From NCBI RefSeq assembly GCF_023241715.1, contig NZ_JALQCW010000100.1, forward strand, positions 1 through 33,212: a stretch of DNA of 33,212 bases. The letters run 5' to 3'. Shown here in pieces: positions 8,370 to 17,211 of the stretch. Position 1 is the stretch's first letter, and each line of letters starts with the position of its first letter. This DNA is from Pseudomonas morbosilactucae. GTDB lineage: Bacteria; Pseudomonadota; Gammaproteobacteria; Pseudomonadales; Pseudomonadaceae. Under the pieces are notes generated by a model, which saw only the letters and a program-made list of their open reading frames with translations, searched no databases and had not been told where the DNA came from. Position numbers and translations under genes: made by a program.

Positions 8370-9190
8370 CCGTCAAGTTCCGAGAAACCAGTAAGGAAAT
8401 GTGGCCCAACGTAGCGTTCCGGCAACTGGAATTCATCCTTGTACTCCACCTGCACCAGGTACAAGCCAAAGGGGTGCGCAGTCACCCCACCGGTGCGGCG
8501 AACACGGCTTTCCAGCACTTCACGGGCCCATTCCACCGACCGCTCGCCAGCCCCAATGGTCATCAGCACACCGGCAATATTGCGCACCATGTGATGCAAA
8601 AAGGCGCTGGCGCGGATATCCAGCACAATCATCTTGCCGTGCCGGGTGACCCGCAGGTGATGCAACTCCTTGATCGGCGATTTGGCCTGGCACTGGCCAG
8701 CCCGGAATGCACTGAAATCATGGGTACCCACCAGGTACTGGGCCGCCTCGGCCATGCGCTGGACATCCAGGGGCCGGTGGTTCCAGGTGATTTCCTCATT
8801 GAGGTGGGCCGGGCGAATCTGATCGTTGTAGATCACATAGCGATAACGCCGAGCAATGGCCTTGAAGCGCGCATGAAAATGCGCAGGCATGACCTGTGCC
8901 CAACTCACACTGATGTCATGGGGCAGGTTGATATTGGCCCCCATGACCCAGGCCTTCAGCGAGCGCTCGGCCCGGGTGTCGAAATGCACCACTTGCCCAC
9001 ACGCATGAACCCCAGCGTCAGTACGCCCGGCACACGCGACCACCACCGGTGAGTCAGCCACTTTCGACAGCGCGCGCTCCAGGGTTTCCTGAACGCTCGG
9101 CACACCGGAAGCCTGGCGCTGCCAGCCTCGGTAGCGCGAACCTTTGTATTCAACACCCAGGGCGATGCGGGAAAAGCCTTCGGCCGCCAT
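8366..9190 (-). CDS. truA: tRNA pseudouridine(38-40) synthase
   Basis: TruA isomerises uridines in the anticodon arm of many tRNAs. The family core runs from GFSRIALGVEYKGSRYRGWQ. The catalytic Asp lies in CAGRTDAGVHA. The C-terminal FLHHMVRNIAGVL motif is intact. The start is uncertain. The ATG at 9190 gives 274 residues, a normal length, but has a weak ribosome site; a TTG at 9217 would add nine residues. A TTG at 9247 is excluded because a consensus -10 box lies at 9256-9261. It has its own promoter because fimV upstream is separated by an opposing gene. Confidence 0.93.
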   Translation of the reverse strand: MAAEGFSRIALGVEYKGSRYRGWQRQASGVPSVQETLERALSKVADSPVVVACAGRTDAGVHACGQVVHFDTRAERSLKAWVMGANINLPHDISVSWAQVMPAHFHARFKAIARRYRYVIYNDQIRPAHLNEEITWNHRPLDVQRMAEAAQYLVGTHDFSAFRAGQCQAKSPIKELHHLRVTRHGKMIVLDIRASAFLHHMVRNIAGVLMTIGAGERSVEWAREVLESRVRRTGGVTAHPFGLYLVQVEYKDEFQLPERYVGPHFLTGFSELDG

Positions 9191-9255
9191 TTCGGCAGCC
9201 GGGTTATCTATATTTGCCAAGAAGTTACAGCCTGCTGATATGCGCAAAGTCGGCC

Positions 9256-9261
9256 ATTATA
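9256..9261 (-). promoter_or_regulatory. -10 element of the truA promoter
   Basis: A perfect TATAAT on the minus strand, 66 nt before the chosen truA ATG. The -35 at 17-18 nt is poor (ATGGCG), so the promoter may need an activator or be weak. It sets an upper limit on where truA can start. Confidence 0.55.
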
Positions 9262-9340
9262 AGGCCGCCGGAAACAGACGCCATGCACGACCGGCTTTTA
9301 GTTGCTGATTGGCATTCAAACCCCCAAGCCTGCAAGCCAA

Positions 9341-9369
9341 TTGCATCACTTCCCGACTATCGCTATATA
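9341..9369 (+). promoter_or_regulatory. sigma70 promoter of the M24-family gene
   Basis: A -35 TTGCAT (9341-9346), a 17-nt spacer and a -10 TATATA (9364-9369). The predicted start lies about 40 nt before the ATG at 9416. It is divergent from the truA promoter. Confidence 0.65.
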
Positions 9370-9415
9370 GAAAAATACATAACGAAAACTTCGCCCCTCT
9401 ACCGAGACCTGATGA

Positions 9416-10075
9416 ATGAACGCCATAAGCAAAGAAGCGGTTGGCCTGGCCTACAGCCTGGACGGCATGCTCCACGCCAAACGCATGATCTGGGAAGCCA
9501 TTGCGCAGATGGGCCGGCAGATCACCCCCGGAATGCGCGAATCCGACGCCAAGGCCTTGGGCCTGACGATCTTGCAGGAACTGGGGATGGAACGAATCTG
9601 GCACCCAATGCTGATCCGCTTTGGCAGCAACACCCTCAAAACCTTCAAGCAGCGCTCCGAGGGCGACCCGATTCTGGGCGAGCAGGATATTTTCTTTATC
9701 GACCTGGGCGTGGTCTGGGATCGCCATGAAGCCGATGCCGGGGCCACGTTCACCACCGGCAACGACCCCGAGATGCAGGCGTGCGCGGCGGCCGCCAAAA
9801 CCCTCTTCGACCAGGTGCACGACCACTGGAAAACCCATCAGGTCAACGGCCCCGAGCTCTATCGCTTCGCCGAAGCCCAGGCGACCGCCATGGGCTGGTT
9901 ACTCAATCTGGAGATCAAAGGCCACCGCGTCAGCGACTTTCCCCATGCGATCTACCGAGCCGGCGACCTGGGAGCCTTTGAAGACTGCCCGAACGTCGGC
10001 CTGTGGATTCTGGAAATCCAGATCGCCCACCCTACCCGCCCCTTTGGCGCATTTTATGAAGACCTGCTGAGCTGA
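9416..10075 (+). CDS. M24-family metallopeptidase (aminopeptidase P / creatinase fold)
   Basis: This 219-residue protein consists almost only of the pita-bread domain of M24 peptidases. All five expected metal ligands can be placed: D96 and D107 (FIDLGVVWDRHEADAGATF, the usual 11-residue spacing), H170 (KGHRVSDF), E200 (WILEIQIAHP) and E215 (FYEDLL). It therefore looks catalytically competent despite lacking the N-terminal creatinase domain of PepP or PepQ. Divergence around the His (GHR in place of GHGIG) argues against methionine aminopeptidase. The substrate is unknown. It is a single-gene unit with its own promoter and a shared terminator with fimV. The ribosome site is weak. Confidence 0.8.
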   Translation: MNAISKEAVGLAYSLDGMLHAKRMIWEAIAQMGRQITPGMRESDAKALGLTILQELGMERIWHPMLIRFGSNTLKTFKQRSEGDPILGEQDIFFIDLGVVWDRHEADAGATFTTGNDPEMQACAAAAKTLFDQVHDHWKTHQVNGPELYRFAEAQATAMGWLLNLEIKGHRVSDFPHAIYRAGDLGAFEDCPNVGLWILEIQIAHPTRPFGAFYEDLLS

Positions 10076-10122
10076 GCTCGCGCACAAGCATGGGGTGCTA
10101 GTGCGCCAGGCAGATGCAGAAA

Positions 10123-10158
10123 CAAAAACGGCAGCCTCATTGGGCTGCCGTTTTGTTT
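10123..10158. terminator. Bidirectional terminator between the M24-family gene and fimV
   Basis: A perfect 12-bp stem AAAACGGCAGCC / GGCTGCCGTTTT with a 6-nt loop, flanked by TTTTGTTT on the plus strand and GTTTTTGTTT on the minus strand. It serves both convergent genes. Confidence 0.93.
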
Positions 10159-10174
10159 ACTGCCTTGCCGAGAA

Positions 10175-12760
10175 TCAAGCCAGACGCGTCAGCATTTCCT
10201 GGGCTTCGGTTTTCTGGCCATCATTACCTTCACTGATGACTTCGCCAAGGATGTCCCGGGCGCCATCGTTGTCGCCCATGTCGATGTAAGCCTGGGCCAG
10301 GTCCAGCTTGGTGGCCACCTCATCGGTACCGGAGAGGAAGTCGAAGTCCGTCTCGTCGAGGCTCGCCGCTGCGTCTTCAGCCGTGAAACGCGGCTCATCA
10401 AGCGCTGGCTGCTCAAGGCTCTGCGACAGGCGATCCAACTCGGCGTTGACATCGTCCAGCTCGGAAGCAAAGGCGTCCTTGGGCTCAGCCGCAACGTCCA
10501 TCTCATCCGCCAGGGACAGGTCAAAATCTGCAGGCAGATCCAGATCATCCAGGGCTTCAGCGGTGATCGTCGGCACATCGCCGGTCGGCAAGCCCTTCAT
10601 CTCGTCTTCAAGACCGAGCAGGAAGTCTTCGTCGCTCTGGGCCGGCAGGTCGTCGCCCAGATCGAGGTCAAAGTCCGACAGATCGTCGAGGTTGTCTTGA
10701 GCCTCGGTCTGTTGCTGCAAGACCGACTCGAAACTCAAGTCGTCGTCCAGCGGGAACTCATCCAGCTCAGCCACCGGGTCAACCACTGGCGCCGGCTCCG
10801 GCGTCACCACCGCAGGCGACACGGCTTCCAGATCATCCAGGCTCAGGTCGAAATCCGCATCCAGGCCTTCAATCACAGACTCTGGTTCCGGCTCCGGCGC
10901 TTGCGGCTCATCCTGCAGCAGTTCCTTGACGTATTCGGCGTCCAACTCAGCCGCCACCGCAGCGGCAGCCAAACCAGCAGTGGCTGCCACGGCGACCATG
11001 GCCGGGAAGCGGCTTTTCAGCTGCTCGACTTCCGCGTGGTTCTTGCCATTGGCCACCAACTGGCGTTCCTGGGCGATAAAGGCGGTGCGATCGCCCTGGA
11101 GGCCGTAGACCTCCATCAACTTCAGGCGCAACTCACTGCGCTGAGGCTCCAGCGGGACGGCTTCTTCGAGGATGGCGGCCGCCTGGTTCAAACGTCCAGC
11201 GTCGATATGGTTCTGCGCTTGCCCGAGCACATCCAGGGCACGCTCGGCAGGCGCTGGAGGTGGCGCTACGACAACCGGAGCCACGACCACTTCAGGCCTC
11301 GGCGCCAGCTTGACGCTAGGCGCTGGTACTTCCAGGCCCTCGAAGCTGCTTTCCGGCAGGTCCATTTCCGCGGCGAAATCATTTTCCTCGGACAAGGCCC
11401 GAGCCATCCGCAGGTGCTTTTCCGCTTCCTGGGCCGCCTTGCGACGGCGCACCAGCAGCAACAGCAGGAGCGCCGCCAGGACGGCACCGCCACCAATCAG
11501 GCCCAGCAGGATCGGGTTGGTCAGCAGCTCGTTGAATTTGCTGTCATCGGATTGGGCAGCCTCCGCCGGTGGCTCAGGCGTCACAGGCGCGGCAGTGGCC
11601 GCCGGGTCCGTCACGGGGGCAGCCGGGGCTGCTGGCGCCGGAGGCGGGCTCACCAACTCGGCCGAGACCACAGGTGCAACCGGAGTCGCCGGCGCTGCCG
11701 AACCCTCGGCCTGCAACTTGGCCAGTTGATCGTTCTTCAGCTCGATCAGCCGCTGCAGTTTGTCCAACTGGCTCTGAAGATCGGCCATGCGGCTTTTCAA
11801 TTCTTCGTTGTCGCGGCGTGTCGAATCCAGGCTTTCCTGAGTCACCGCCAACTTGTTGCTCAGCGCCTTGCTATCGCCCGCCGCCCCTTTGCCGCGCTTG
11901 CCCGCATCCGCCGACACCAGGCTCAGGTTGTCTTTGCTGGCAGCCTGGCCGGTGGCCTGGTTGGCAGTGCCGCGCTTGGTCCCGTCCAACTGCTGTTGCT
12001 GGCCACGAGTGGCACTACGCCGCCCCTGACGCCACGCCGCATTTTGCGCAGCCACTTCGGCGATCGCCTGGGGCTGCGGCAAGCTGGTGCTTTGCACAGG
12101 GTCCGGCAGACGCAGCACTTTGCCGGTCTTCAACCGGTTGATGTTGCCGTCGATAAAGGCATCCGGATTCAGCGCCTGAATTGCCAGCATGGTTTGCTGC
12201 ACCGAACCGCCGTTGCGTTCCTTGGCGGCAATTTCCCACAAAGTGTCGCGTGCCGAGGTGGTGTACTGCTTGGGCTTGCTCACACCGGTGACCGGCGCGT
12301 TGACCGCAGCCCGCTGAGGCGGCGCGACCTTGGCGGCGGCTTCGGCGGTTTGCGGAGAGAATTTGGAAGGGTCCAGCAGTACGCTGTAATCACGCAGCAG
12401 CCGGCCATTGGGCCACATCACCTGGACCAGGAACTTGACCATCGGCTCGGACAGCGGCTTGCTCGAGGTGACCCGCAACAGGCTCTTGCCGCCAGGATTG
12501 AGGACCGTAGTGAAGCTCAGGTCATTGAGAAACGCCTGGCGATCAACGCCGGCCTTGGCGAACTCTTCCGGCGAGGCCAGGCTGGGGACCACCTCGGCGG
12601 CGGTGAGGTCCTTGATATCAAGCAGTTCGATTTCTGCTACCAAAGGCTGGTTAAGCGTCGACTTCAGGGTCAGCTCCCCGAGCCCAAGCGCCTGCGCCAT
12701 ACCGGAGGACAGCGCCGAGGCGGCCGCTATTGCTAACACCAGTTTGCGAACTTGAACCAT
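10175..12760 (-). CDS. fimV: FimV, polar peptidoglycan-binding hub protein
   Basis: FimV organises type IV pili, twitching and polar signalling in Pseudomonas. The ATG at 12760 (AAGGA 7 nt upstream) gives 861 residues. The order is: signal peptide 1-24 (MAQA cleavage), a conserved N-terminal domain, a LysM domain at about 164-219, a coiled coil at about 306-351, a Pro/Ala-rich segment, a membrane helix at about 415-437 followed by RRRK, and a long acidic cytoplasmic tail. The tail ends in a TPR-like FimV C-terminal domain at about 816-861 (LDLAQAYIDMGD..). The longer frame to 12877 has no support. It lies between usg and truA, as in P. aeruginosa. Confidence 0.95.
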   Translation of the reverse strand: MVQVRKLVLAIAAASALSSGMAQALGLGELTLKSTLNQPLVAEIELLDIKDLTAAEVVPSLASPEEFAKAGVDRQAFLNDLSFTTVLNPGGKSLLRVTSSKPLSEPMVKFLVQVMWPNGRLLRDYSVLLDPSKFSPQTAEAAAKVAPPQRAAVNAPVTGVSKPKQYTTSARDTLWEIAAKERNGGSVQQTMLAIQALNPDAFIDGNINRLKTGKVLRLPDPVQSTSLPQPQAIAEVAAQNAAWRQGRRSATRGQQQQLDGTKRGTANQATGQAASKDNLSLVSADAGKRGKGAAGDSKALSNKLAVTQESLDSTRRDNEELKSRMADLQSQLDKLQRLIELKNDQLAKLQAEGSAAPATPVAPVVSAELVSPPPAPAAPAAPVTDPAATAAPVTPEPPAEAAQSDDSKFNELLTNPILLGLIGGGAVLAALLLLLLVRRRKAAQEAEKHLRMARALSEENDFAAEMDLPESSFEGLEVPAPSVKLAPRPEVVVAPVVVAPPPAPAERALDVLGQAQNHIDAGRLNQAAAILEEAVPLEPQRSELRLKLMEVYGLQGDRTAFIAQERQLVANGKNHAEVEQLKSRFPAMVAVAATAGLAAAAVAAELDAEYVKELLQDEPQAPEPEPESVIEGLDADFDLSLDDLEAVSPAVVTPEPAPVVDPVAELDEFPLDDDLSFESVLQQQTEAQDNLDDLSDFDLDLGDDLPAQSDEDFLLGLEDEMKGLPTGDVPTITAEALDDLDLPADFDLSLADEMDVAAEPKDAFASELDDVNAELDRLSQSLEQPALDEPRFTAEDAAASLDETDFDFLSGTDEVATKLDLAQAYIDMGDNDGARDILGEVISEGNDGQKTEAQEMLTRLA

Positions 12761-12942
12761 AGCCTCATCCTTTGTCTGAACATTCCTCGGCCAGCGAGAA
12801 GGTGTTGTAGCTGCTGCCGTATGGCATTGCGCGCGATTAATTCTTGCATGCCCCGGGAGGGCCTGATGGCCACTCACCTACAGCAACTGGCCAAGCATAG
12901 CGCCCGGCTAGATTCATTCTGCAAATTGTTGCCAAGTATCTT

Positions 12943-13953
12943 TTACAGCAGGTCTTTTATCAACAACTCAGCCAATTGCACAGCGTTCAAAGCCGCGCCT
13001 TTGCGCACGTTATCTGACGTCAGCCACAGATTAAGTTCCGCCGGGTCGTCGACACCGCCGCGCACCCGCCCTACATAAACCACGTCCTGCCCCACTGCAT
13101 CCCCGACCGCAGTCGGATAGTCGCCCGCCTCAACCAGCTCCAGGCCAGGGGCCGCATCCAACGCTGCATTCACCGCCACCAGGTCGATAGCGGTCGCGGA
13201 CTGCAGGGTCACGCTATAGCTATCGCCAAAAAATACCGGGGCTTGAACGCAAGTGACAGAAATCTTTAATAAAGGTTGTGCCAGGACTTCACGCAACTCG
13301 TGCACCAGGCGCTTTTCCAACAGGGTATGCCCCTGCTCATCCGGCGTGCCCACTTGCGCCAGCAGGTTGAACGCCATCTGCCGGTCAAAGAAACGCGGCT
13401 CCAGGGGGCGAACATTCAGCAGCTCGGCGGTCTGGCGCGCCAATTCGGTCACGGCTTCGCGCCCCTGGCTGGAGACCGCGAGGCTGGCGGTCAGGTTGAC
13501 CCGCTGAATGTCCAGCAACCCCTGCAACGGCGCCAGCGCTAACGCCAAGGCTGTGGCCGAAGCACTCGGACTGCTCAACTGCAGCGGCTTTTTCAACCCG
13601 GCCAACACCTGTGCATTCACCTCCGGCACTACGTTCGGCGCCTGGGCCGAAGGCAAGGCACCGGACAGGTCGATCACCGCACAATTGGCGGCCGTGGCCC
13701 GGGGTGCGAAGCTCAAGGTGACTGCCGGGCCAGCGGCGAAGAACGCCAGTTGAACCTTGCTGAAATCGAACTCGTCGACCTCCCGCACTCGCACGTTCTT
13801 GCCACGAAAAGGCACCGAGTGCCCGGCCGATTCGCTGCTGGCCAACAGGTGCAGGTTGGCGACGGGAAAATCACGCTCTTCGAGGATCTGCACCAAGGTT
13901 TCACCCACAGTGCCGGTGGCGCCGATCACGGCAATATCAAAGGACTGGTTCAT
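12943..13953 (-). CDS. usg: Aspartate-semialdehyde dehydrogenase homologue lacking catalytic residues (USG-1 type)
   Basis: 336 residues with the ASADH fold: the Rossmann motif VIGATGTVGETL at 9-20 and the FFAAG, VIDLSGA and VPEVNA segments of true Asd proteins. The active site is lost. The NPNCST segment of true enzymes reads SPSASA (129-134), putting Ala131 where the Cys nucleophile belongs. The catalytic His region GHSE reads GDSY, with Asp244. The SGAG loop reads SSQG. It therefore should not make aspartate semialdehyde, which the adjacent asd covers. E. coli USG-1 next to truA is the equivalent. The ribosome site GAGG lies 7 nt from the ATG. The role is unknown. Confidence 0.9.
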   Translation of the reverse strand: MNQSFDIAVIGATGTVGETLVQILEERDFPVANLHLLASSESAGHSVPFRGKNVRVREVDEFDFSKVQLAFFAAGPAVTLSFAPRATAANCAVIDLSGALPSAQAPNVVPEVNAQVLAGLKKPLQLSSPSASATALALALAPLQGLLDIQRVNLTASLAVSSQGREAVTELARQTAELLNVRPLEPRFFDRQMAFNLLAQVGTPDEQGHTLLEKRLVHELREVLAQPLLKISVTCVQAPVFFGDSYSVTLQSATAIDLVAVNAALDAAPGLELVEAGDYPTAVGDAVGQDVVYVGRVRGGVDDPAELNLWLTSDNVRKGAALNAVQLAELLIKDLL

Positions 13954-14060
13954 GGTGCTACCTCAGGCGAATCGGGGGGAGCGGCACTTTACCCGCCGCG
14001 GGGTAACGAGGCAATTGGCGGGCAAGCCCGGTACCGCAGGCGGGTAAGCCCGAGGGCCAT

Positions 14061-14096
14061 AAAAAAACCCGCGACTCTTGCAAGGCGCGGGCTTTT
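14061..14096. terminator. Terminator after asd
   Basis: The stem CCCGCG (14068-14073) / CGCGGG (14086-14091) is flanked by seven T on the minus side and five T on the plus side. It ends the asd transcript 17 nt past its stop, so usg needs its own promoter or readthrough. Confidence 0.88.
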
Positions 14097-14112
14097 TCAG
14101 ACGCTCAGTGGA

Positions 14113-15225
14113 TCAACGCTCCAGCAGAATCCGCAGCATGCGGCGCAGCGGTTCGGCCGCGCCCCACAGCAGCTGGTCGCCTACGGTGAACGCGCCGAGG
14201 AACTGCGAGCCCATGTTCAGTTTACGCAGACGCCCCACCGGAATGTTCAGGGTGCCGGTGACCTTGGTAGGGCTCAGCTCCTGCATGCTGATATCACGCT
14301 GGTTCGGCACCAGCTTGACCCACGGGTTGTGCTGGCTGATCAGCCCTTCGATGTCGGCGATCGGCACATCTTTGTTGAGCTTGATGGTCAGTGCCTGGCT
14401 GTGGCAGCGCATGGCGCCGATACGTACGCAGATACCGTCCACCGGGATCGGGCTCTTGAAGCGACCGAGGATCTTGTTGGTTTCGGCCTGGGCCTTCCAC
14501 TCTTCGCGGCTCTGGCCGTTAGGCAGCTCCTTGTCGATCCACGGAATCAGGCTGCCGGCCAGGGGCACGCCGAAGTTCTCGGTCGGGTAGGCATCGCTGC
14601 GCATGGCTTCGGCCACTTTGCGGTCGATGTCGAGGATGGCGCTGGCCGGGTTGGCCAGGTCATCAGCGACGGCCGCGTGGGTCGCCCCCATTTGCTTGAT
14701 CAGCTCACGCATGTTCTGCGCGCCGGCACCGGAGGCCGCCTGATAAGTCATGGCACTCATCCACTCCACCAGGCCGGCTTCGAACAAGCCGCCCAGGCCC
14801 ATCAGCATCAGGCTGACGGTGCAGTTGCCACCGATGTAGTTCTTGGTGCCAGCATCCAGTTGCTGGTCGATGACCTTGCGGTTCACCGGGTCCAGGATGA
14901 TCACCGCATCGTCCTGCATACGCAGGCTGGACGCCGCGTCGATCCAGTAGCCCTGCCAGCCGGCTTCGCGCAGCTTGGGGAAGACTTCGCTGGTGTAGTC
15001 GCCACCCTGGCAGGTCAGAATCACGTCGAGGGTTTTCAGCTCATCAATGTTGTAGGCGTCCTTGAGCGGAGCAATATCCTTGCCCACCGACGGACCCTGG
15101 CCACCGACATTGGAAGTGGTGAAAAACACCGGTTCAATAAGATCGAAGTCCTGCTCTTCCAGCATCCGCTGCATGAGCACGGAACCGACCATACCGCGCC
15201 AACCGATCAGACCTACACGTTTCAT
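14113..15225 (-). CDS. asd: Aspartate-semialdehyde dehydrogenase
   Basis: The enzyme reduces aspartyl phosphate to the semialdehyde that feeds lysine/diaminopimelate, methionine and threonine synthesis. The 370 residues start at ATG 15225 (MKRVGLIGWRGMVGS), with the ribosome site TAGGTG upstream. The nucleophile is Cys135 (GGNCTVSLM) and the acid/base residue His275 (MRCHSQA), with Arg268 nearby, matching the E. coli-type enzyme. It lies 54 nt after leuB with a hairpin between them. Together with usg this locus has one active and one inactive paralogue. Confidence 0.97.
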   Translation of the reverse strand: MKRVGLIGWRGMVGSVLMQRMLEEQDFDLIEPVFFTTSNVGGQGPSVGKDIAPLKDAYNIDELKTLDVILTCQGGDYTSEVFPKLREAGWQGYWIDAASSLRMQDDAVIILDPVNRKVIDQQLDAGTKNYIGGNCTVSLMLMGLGGLFEAGLVEWMSAMTYQAASGAGAQNMRELIKQMGATHAAVADDLANPASAILDIDRKVAEAMRSDAYPTENFGVPLAGSLIPWIDKELPNGQSREEWKAQAETNKILGRFKSPIPVDGICVRIGAMRCHSQALTIKLNKDVPIADIEGLISQHNPWVKLVPNQRDISMQELSPTKVTGTLNIPVGRLRKLNMGSQFLGAFTVGDQLLWGAAEPLRRMLRILLER

Positions 15226-15242
15226 CGCAACTACACCTATAC

Positions 15243-15273
15243 AAAAGTGGGCCACCGTCTGTGCGGTGGGCCC
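15243..15273 (-). terminator. Hairpin terminator or attenuator between leuB and asd
   Basis: On the minus strand the stem GGGCCCACCG / CGGTGGCCC (one bulged base, 6-nt loop) is followed by ACTTTTG. It begins 7 nt after the leuB stop and ends 18 nt before the asd ATG. It could end leu transcripts or only damp readthrough into asd, for which I saw no separate promoter. Confidence 0.6.
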
Positions 15274-15279
15274 GAAAGA

Positions 15280-16362
15280 TTACAGATTCCGCAGCGCGGC
15301 GACTACTGCATCGCCCATTTCCTGCGTACCTACCTTTTCACAACCGGCCGACCAGATGTCGCCCGTGCGCAAACCTTGGTCCAGCACCAGGCTCACGGCC
15401 TTCTCAATGGCGTCCGCCGCTTCGTGCAGGTTGAAGCTGTAACGCAGCATCATCGAGACCGAGAGGATGGTCGCCAACGGGTTGGCAATGCCTTGCCCGG
15501 CGATGTCCGGCGCCGAACCGTGGCACGGCTCGTACATGCCTTTGTTGTTGGCATCCAGGGAGGCCGACGGCAGCATGCCGATGGAACCGGTGAGCATCGA
15601 GGCTTCGTCGGAGAGGATGTCACCGAACATATTGTCAGTGACGATCACGTCGAACTGCTTCGGCGCCCGCACCAACTGCATGGCGGCATTATCCACGTAC
15701 ATGTGGCTCAGCTCGACGTCCGGGTAGTCCTGGGCCACTTGCTCGACCACTTCGCGCCACAGCTGGCTGGAAGCCAGGACGTTGGCCTTGTCCACCGAGC
15801 ACAGCTTCTTGCCACGCACGCGCGCCATGTCGAAACCGACACGGGCGATACGGCGGATTTCGCTCTCGCTATACGGCAGGGTGTCGTAGGACTGACGCTC
15901 GCCATTTTCCAGCTCGCGGGTGCCGCGCGGGGCGCCGAAGTAGATGCCGCCGGTCAGCTCGCGAACGATGAGGATGTCCAGGCCGGACACGATTTCAGGC
16001 TTGAGGCTCGAAGCATCGGCCAGTTGCGGGTAGAGAATCGCCGGACGCAGGTTGCCGAACAGGCCCAGTTGCGCACGGATTTTCAGCAGGCCGCGCTCAG
16101 GGCGGATGTCACGCTCGATCTTGTCCCACTTCGGGCCACCCACGGCGCCCAGCAGCACCGCATCGGCGGCACGGGCACGGTCCAGGGTTTCATCGGCCAG
16201 GGGCACGCCGTGCTGGTCGATGGCCGCGCCACCGATCACGTCGTGGCTCAGCTCGAAGCCCAGGCTGTACTTGTCATTGGCCAGCTCCAGCACCTTGACC
16301 GCTTCGGCCATGATTTCCGGGCCAATACCGTCACCGGGGAGAATCAGAATCTGCTTGCTCAT
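15280..16362 (-). CDS. leuB: 3-isopropylmalate dehydrogenase
   Basis: A 360-residue NAD-dependent beta-decarboxylating dehydrogenase of leucine synthesis. It has GDGIGPEIM near the N-terminus, the substrate-binding helix with RxxxPERG-like LLKIRAQLGLF, VRELTGGIYFG, and the signature DNMFGDILSDEASMLTGSIGMLPSAS. NAD specificity is supported by HGSAPDIAGQGIANP. The ribosome site GAGG lies close to the ATG. It is 51 nt downstream of a methyltransferase gene that separates it from leuD. Confidence 0.97.
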   Translation of the reverse strand: MSKQILILPGDGIGPEIMAEAVKVLELANDKYSLGFELSHDVIGGAAIDQHGVPLADETLDRARAADAVLLGAVGGPKWDKIERDIRPERGLLKIRAQLGLFGNLRPAILYPQLADASSLKPEIVSGLDILIVRELTGGIYFGAPRGTRELENGERQSYDTLPYSESEIRRIARVGFDMARVRGKKLCSVDKANVLASSQLWREVVEQVAQDYPDVELSHMYVDNAAMQLVRAPKQFDVIVTDNMFGDILSDEASMLTGSIGMLPSASLDANNKGMYEPCHGSAPDIAGQGIANPLATILSVSMMLRYSFNLHEAADAIEKAVSLVLDQGLRTGDIWSAGCEKVGTQEMGDAVVAALRNL

Positions 16363-16413
16363 GCGTTCCTCGTTTGCTCTGTCGGCGCGCCCGCAGGCGC
16401 ACCCGGAAAAATG

Positions 16414-17178
16414 TTATCGCTCGGCCCACAGCACCAGTACATCAGTACTGAACGAACCATCGGCCTCAATCTCAAAATATTCGCGCACTTCATTGCCCAT
16501 CGCCTGCTGCAGCTCGCGAATCGCCACACGCAAAGCCGCCGGCGTGCGCATGCGTTCTACCCAGGAGTTGTACTCCAGACGCAGGCGCTGACGAGCGCTG
16601 CTGCGGGTATGCAAACCCGCTTCGCTGACCTGACGCAACCACTCGCCGGCCGAATAATCGCGCACATGGCTGGTGTCGCGCAGCACTTCGACGCTTTGCA
16701 GGTAGGTATCGAGCAACGGACTGCCCGGAGACATGACGTCGATAAAGGCCGCCACGCCGCCCGGCTTCAAGACCCGACGCACTTCCCGCAAGGCCAGCCC
16801 CAGGTCGCTCCAATGGTGCGCCGAATAGCGGCTGAACACGAAATCGAATTCGCCATCGGCAAAGGGCAACCGCTCAGCGGCGCCGAGCACGGTCTGGATA
16901 TTCCCCAACCCGCGCTCCCCCGCCGCGCCCGCCACCACATCCAGCATCTGCTGGGAGAGGTCGTAAGCCACAACCTCCTTGACCAGCGGCGCCACATGAA
17001 AGCTGACGTGACCCGCGCCACAGCCCAGGTCCAGCACCCGGGCATGGCCCTGGCCGGCCAGCGCCGCCTGCAACAGGGCAAACTCGGCACCCTGGGCGTG
17101 CACGGCGCTGCTCAGGTAGGCCGAGGCCTGTTCACCAAACTGCTTTTGTACCACTTGGCTGTGGGCGTTGCTGGTCAT
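16414..17178 (-). CDS. Class I SAM-dependent methyltransferase within the leu gene run
   Basis: A 254-residue UbiE/COQ5-like Rossmann methyltransferase. Motif I is VLDLGCGAGH at 48-57, the acidic end of strand 2 is D73, and the post-I region runs VLGAAERLPFADGEFDFVFSRYSAHHWSD, then LREVRRVLKPGG. The substrate is not predictable. It lies between leuD and leuB on the same strand, and the same insertion is known in other Pseudomonas (P. aeruginosa PA3119 position). Co-expression with leucine genes is therefore likely but a metabolic link is unproven. The ribosome site AAGGA lies 7 nt before the ATG. Confidence 0.9.
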   Translation of the reverse strand: MTSNAHSQVVQKQFGEQASAYLSSAVHAQGAEFALLQAALAGQGHARVLDLGCGAGHVSFHVAPLVKEVVAYDLSQQMLDVVAGAAGERGLGNIQTVLGAAERLPFADGEFDFVFSRYSAHHWSDLGLALREVRRVLKPGGVAAFIDVMSPGSPLLDTYLQSVEVLRDTSHVRDYSAGEWLRQVSEAGLHTRSSARQRLRLEYNSWVERMRTPAALRVAIRELQQAMGNEVREYFEIEADGSFSTDVLVLWAER

Positions 17179-17211
17179 GGTGGAGTCCTTGTTTGACAGG
17201 GGGTGCAGCGT

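Noticed and set aside
10697..12736. A 679-residue plus-strand frame opposite fimV
   Set aside because: It is antisense to a convincing FimV with signal peptide, LysM and membrane helix; Arg/Gln/His-rich composition marks it as a codon-bias shadow.
13750..17196. A 1148-residue plus-strand frame opposite usg, asd, leuB and the methyltransferase gene
   Set aside because: It lies wholly antisense to four well-identified enzymes, has the low-complexity His/Gln/Arg composition of GC-rich shadow frames, and has no ribosome site or recognisable domain.
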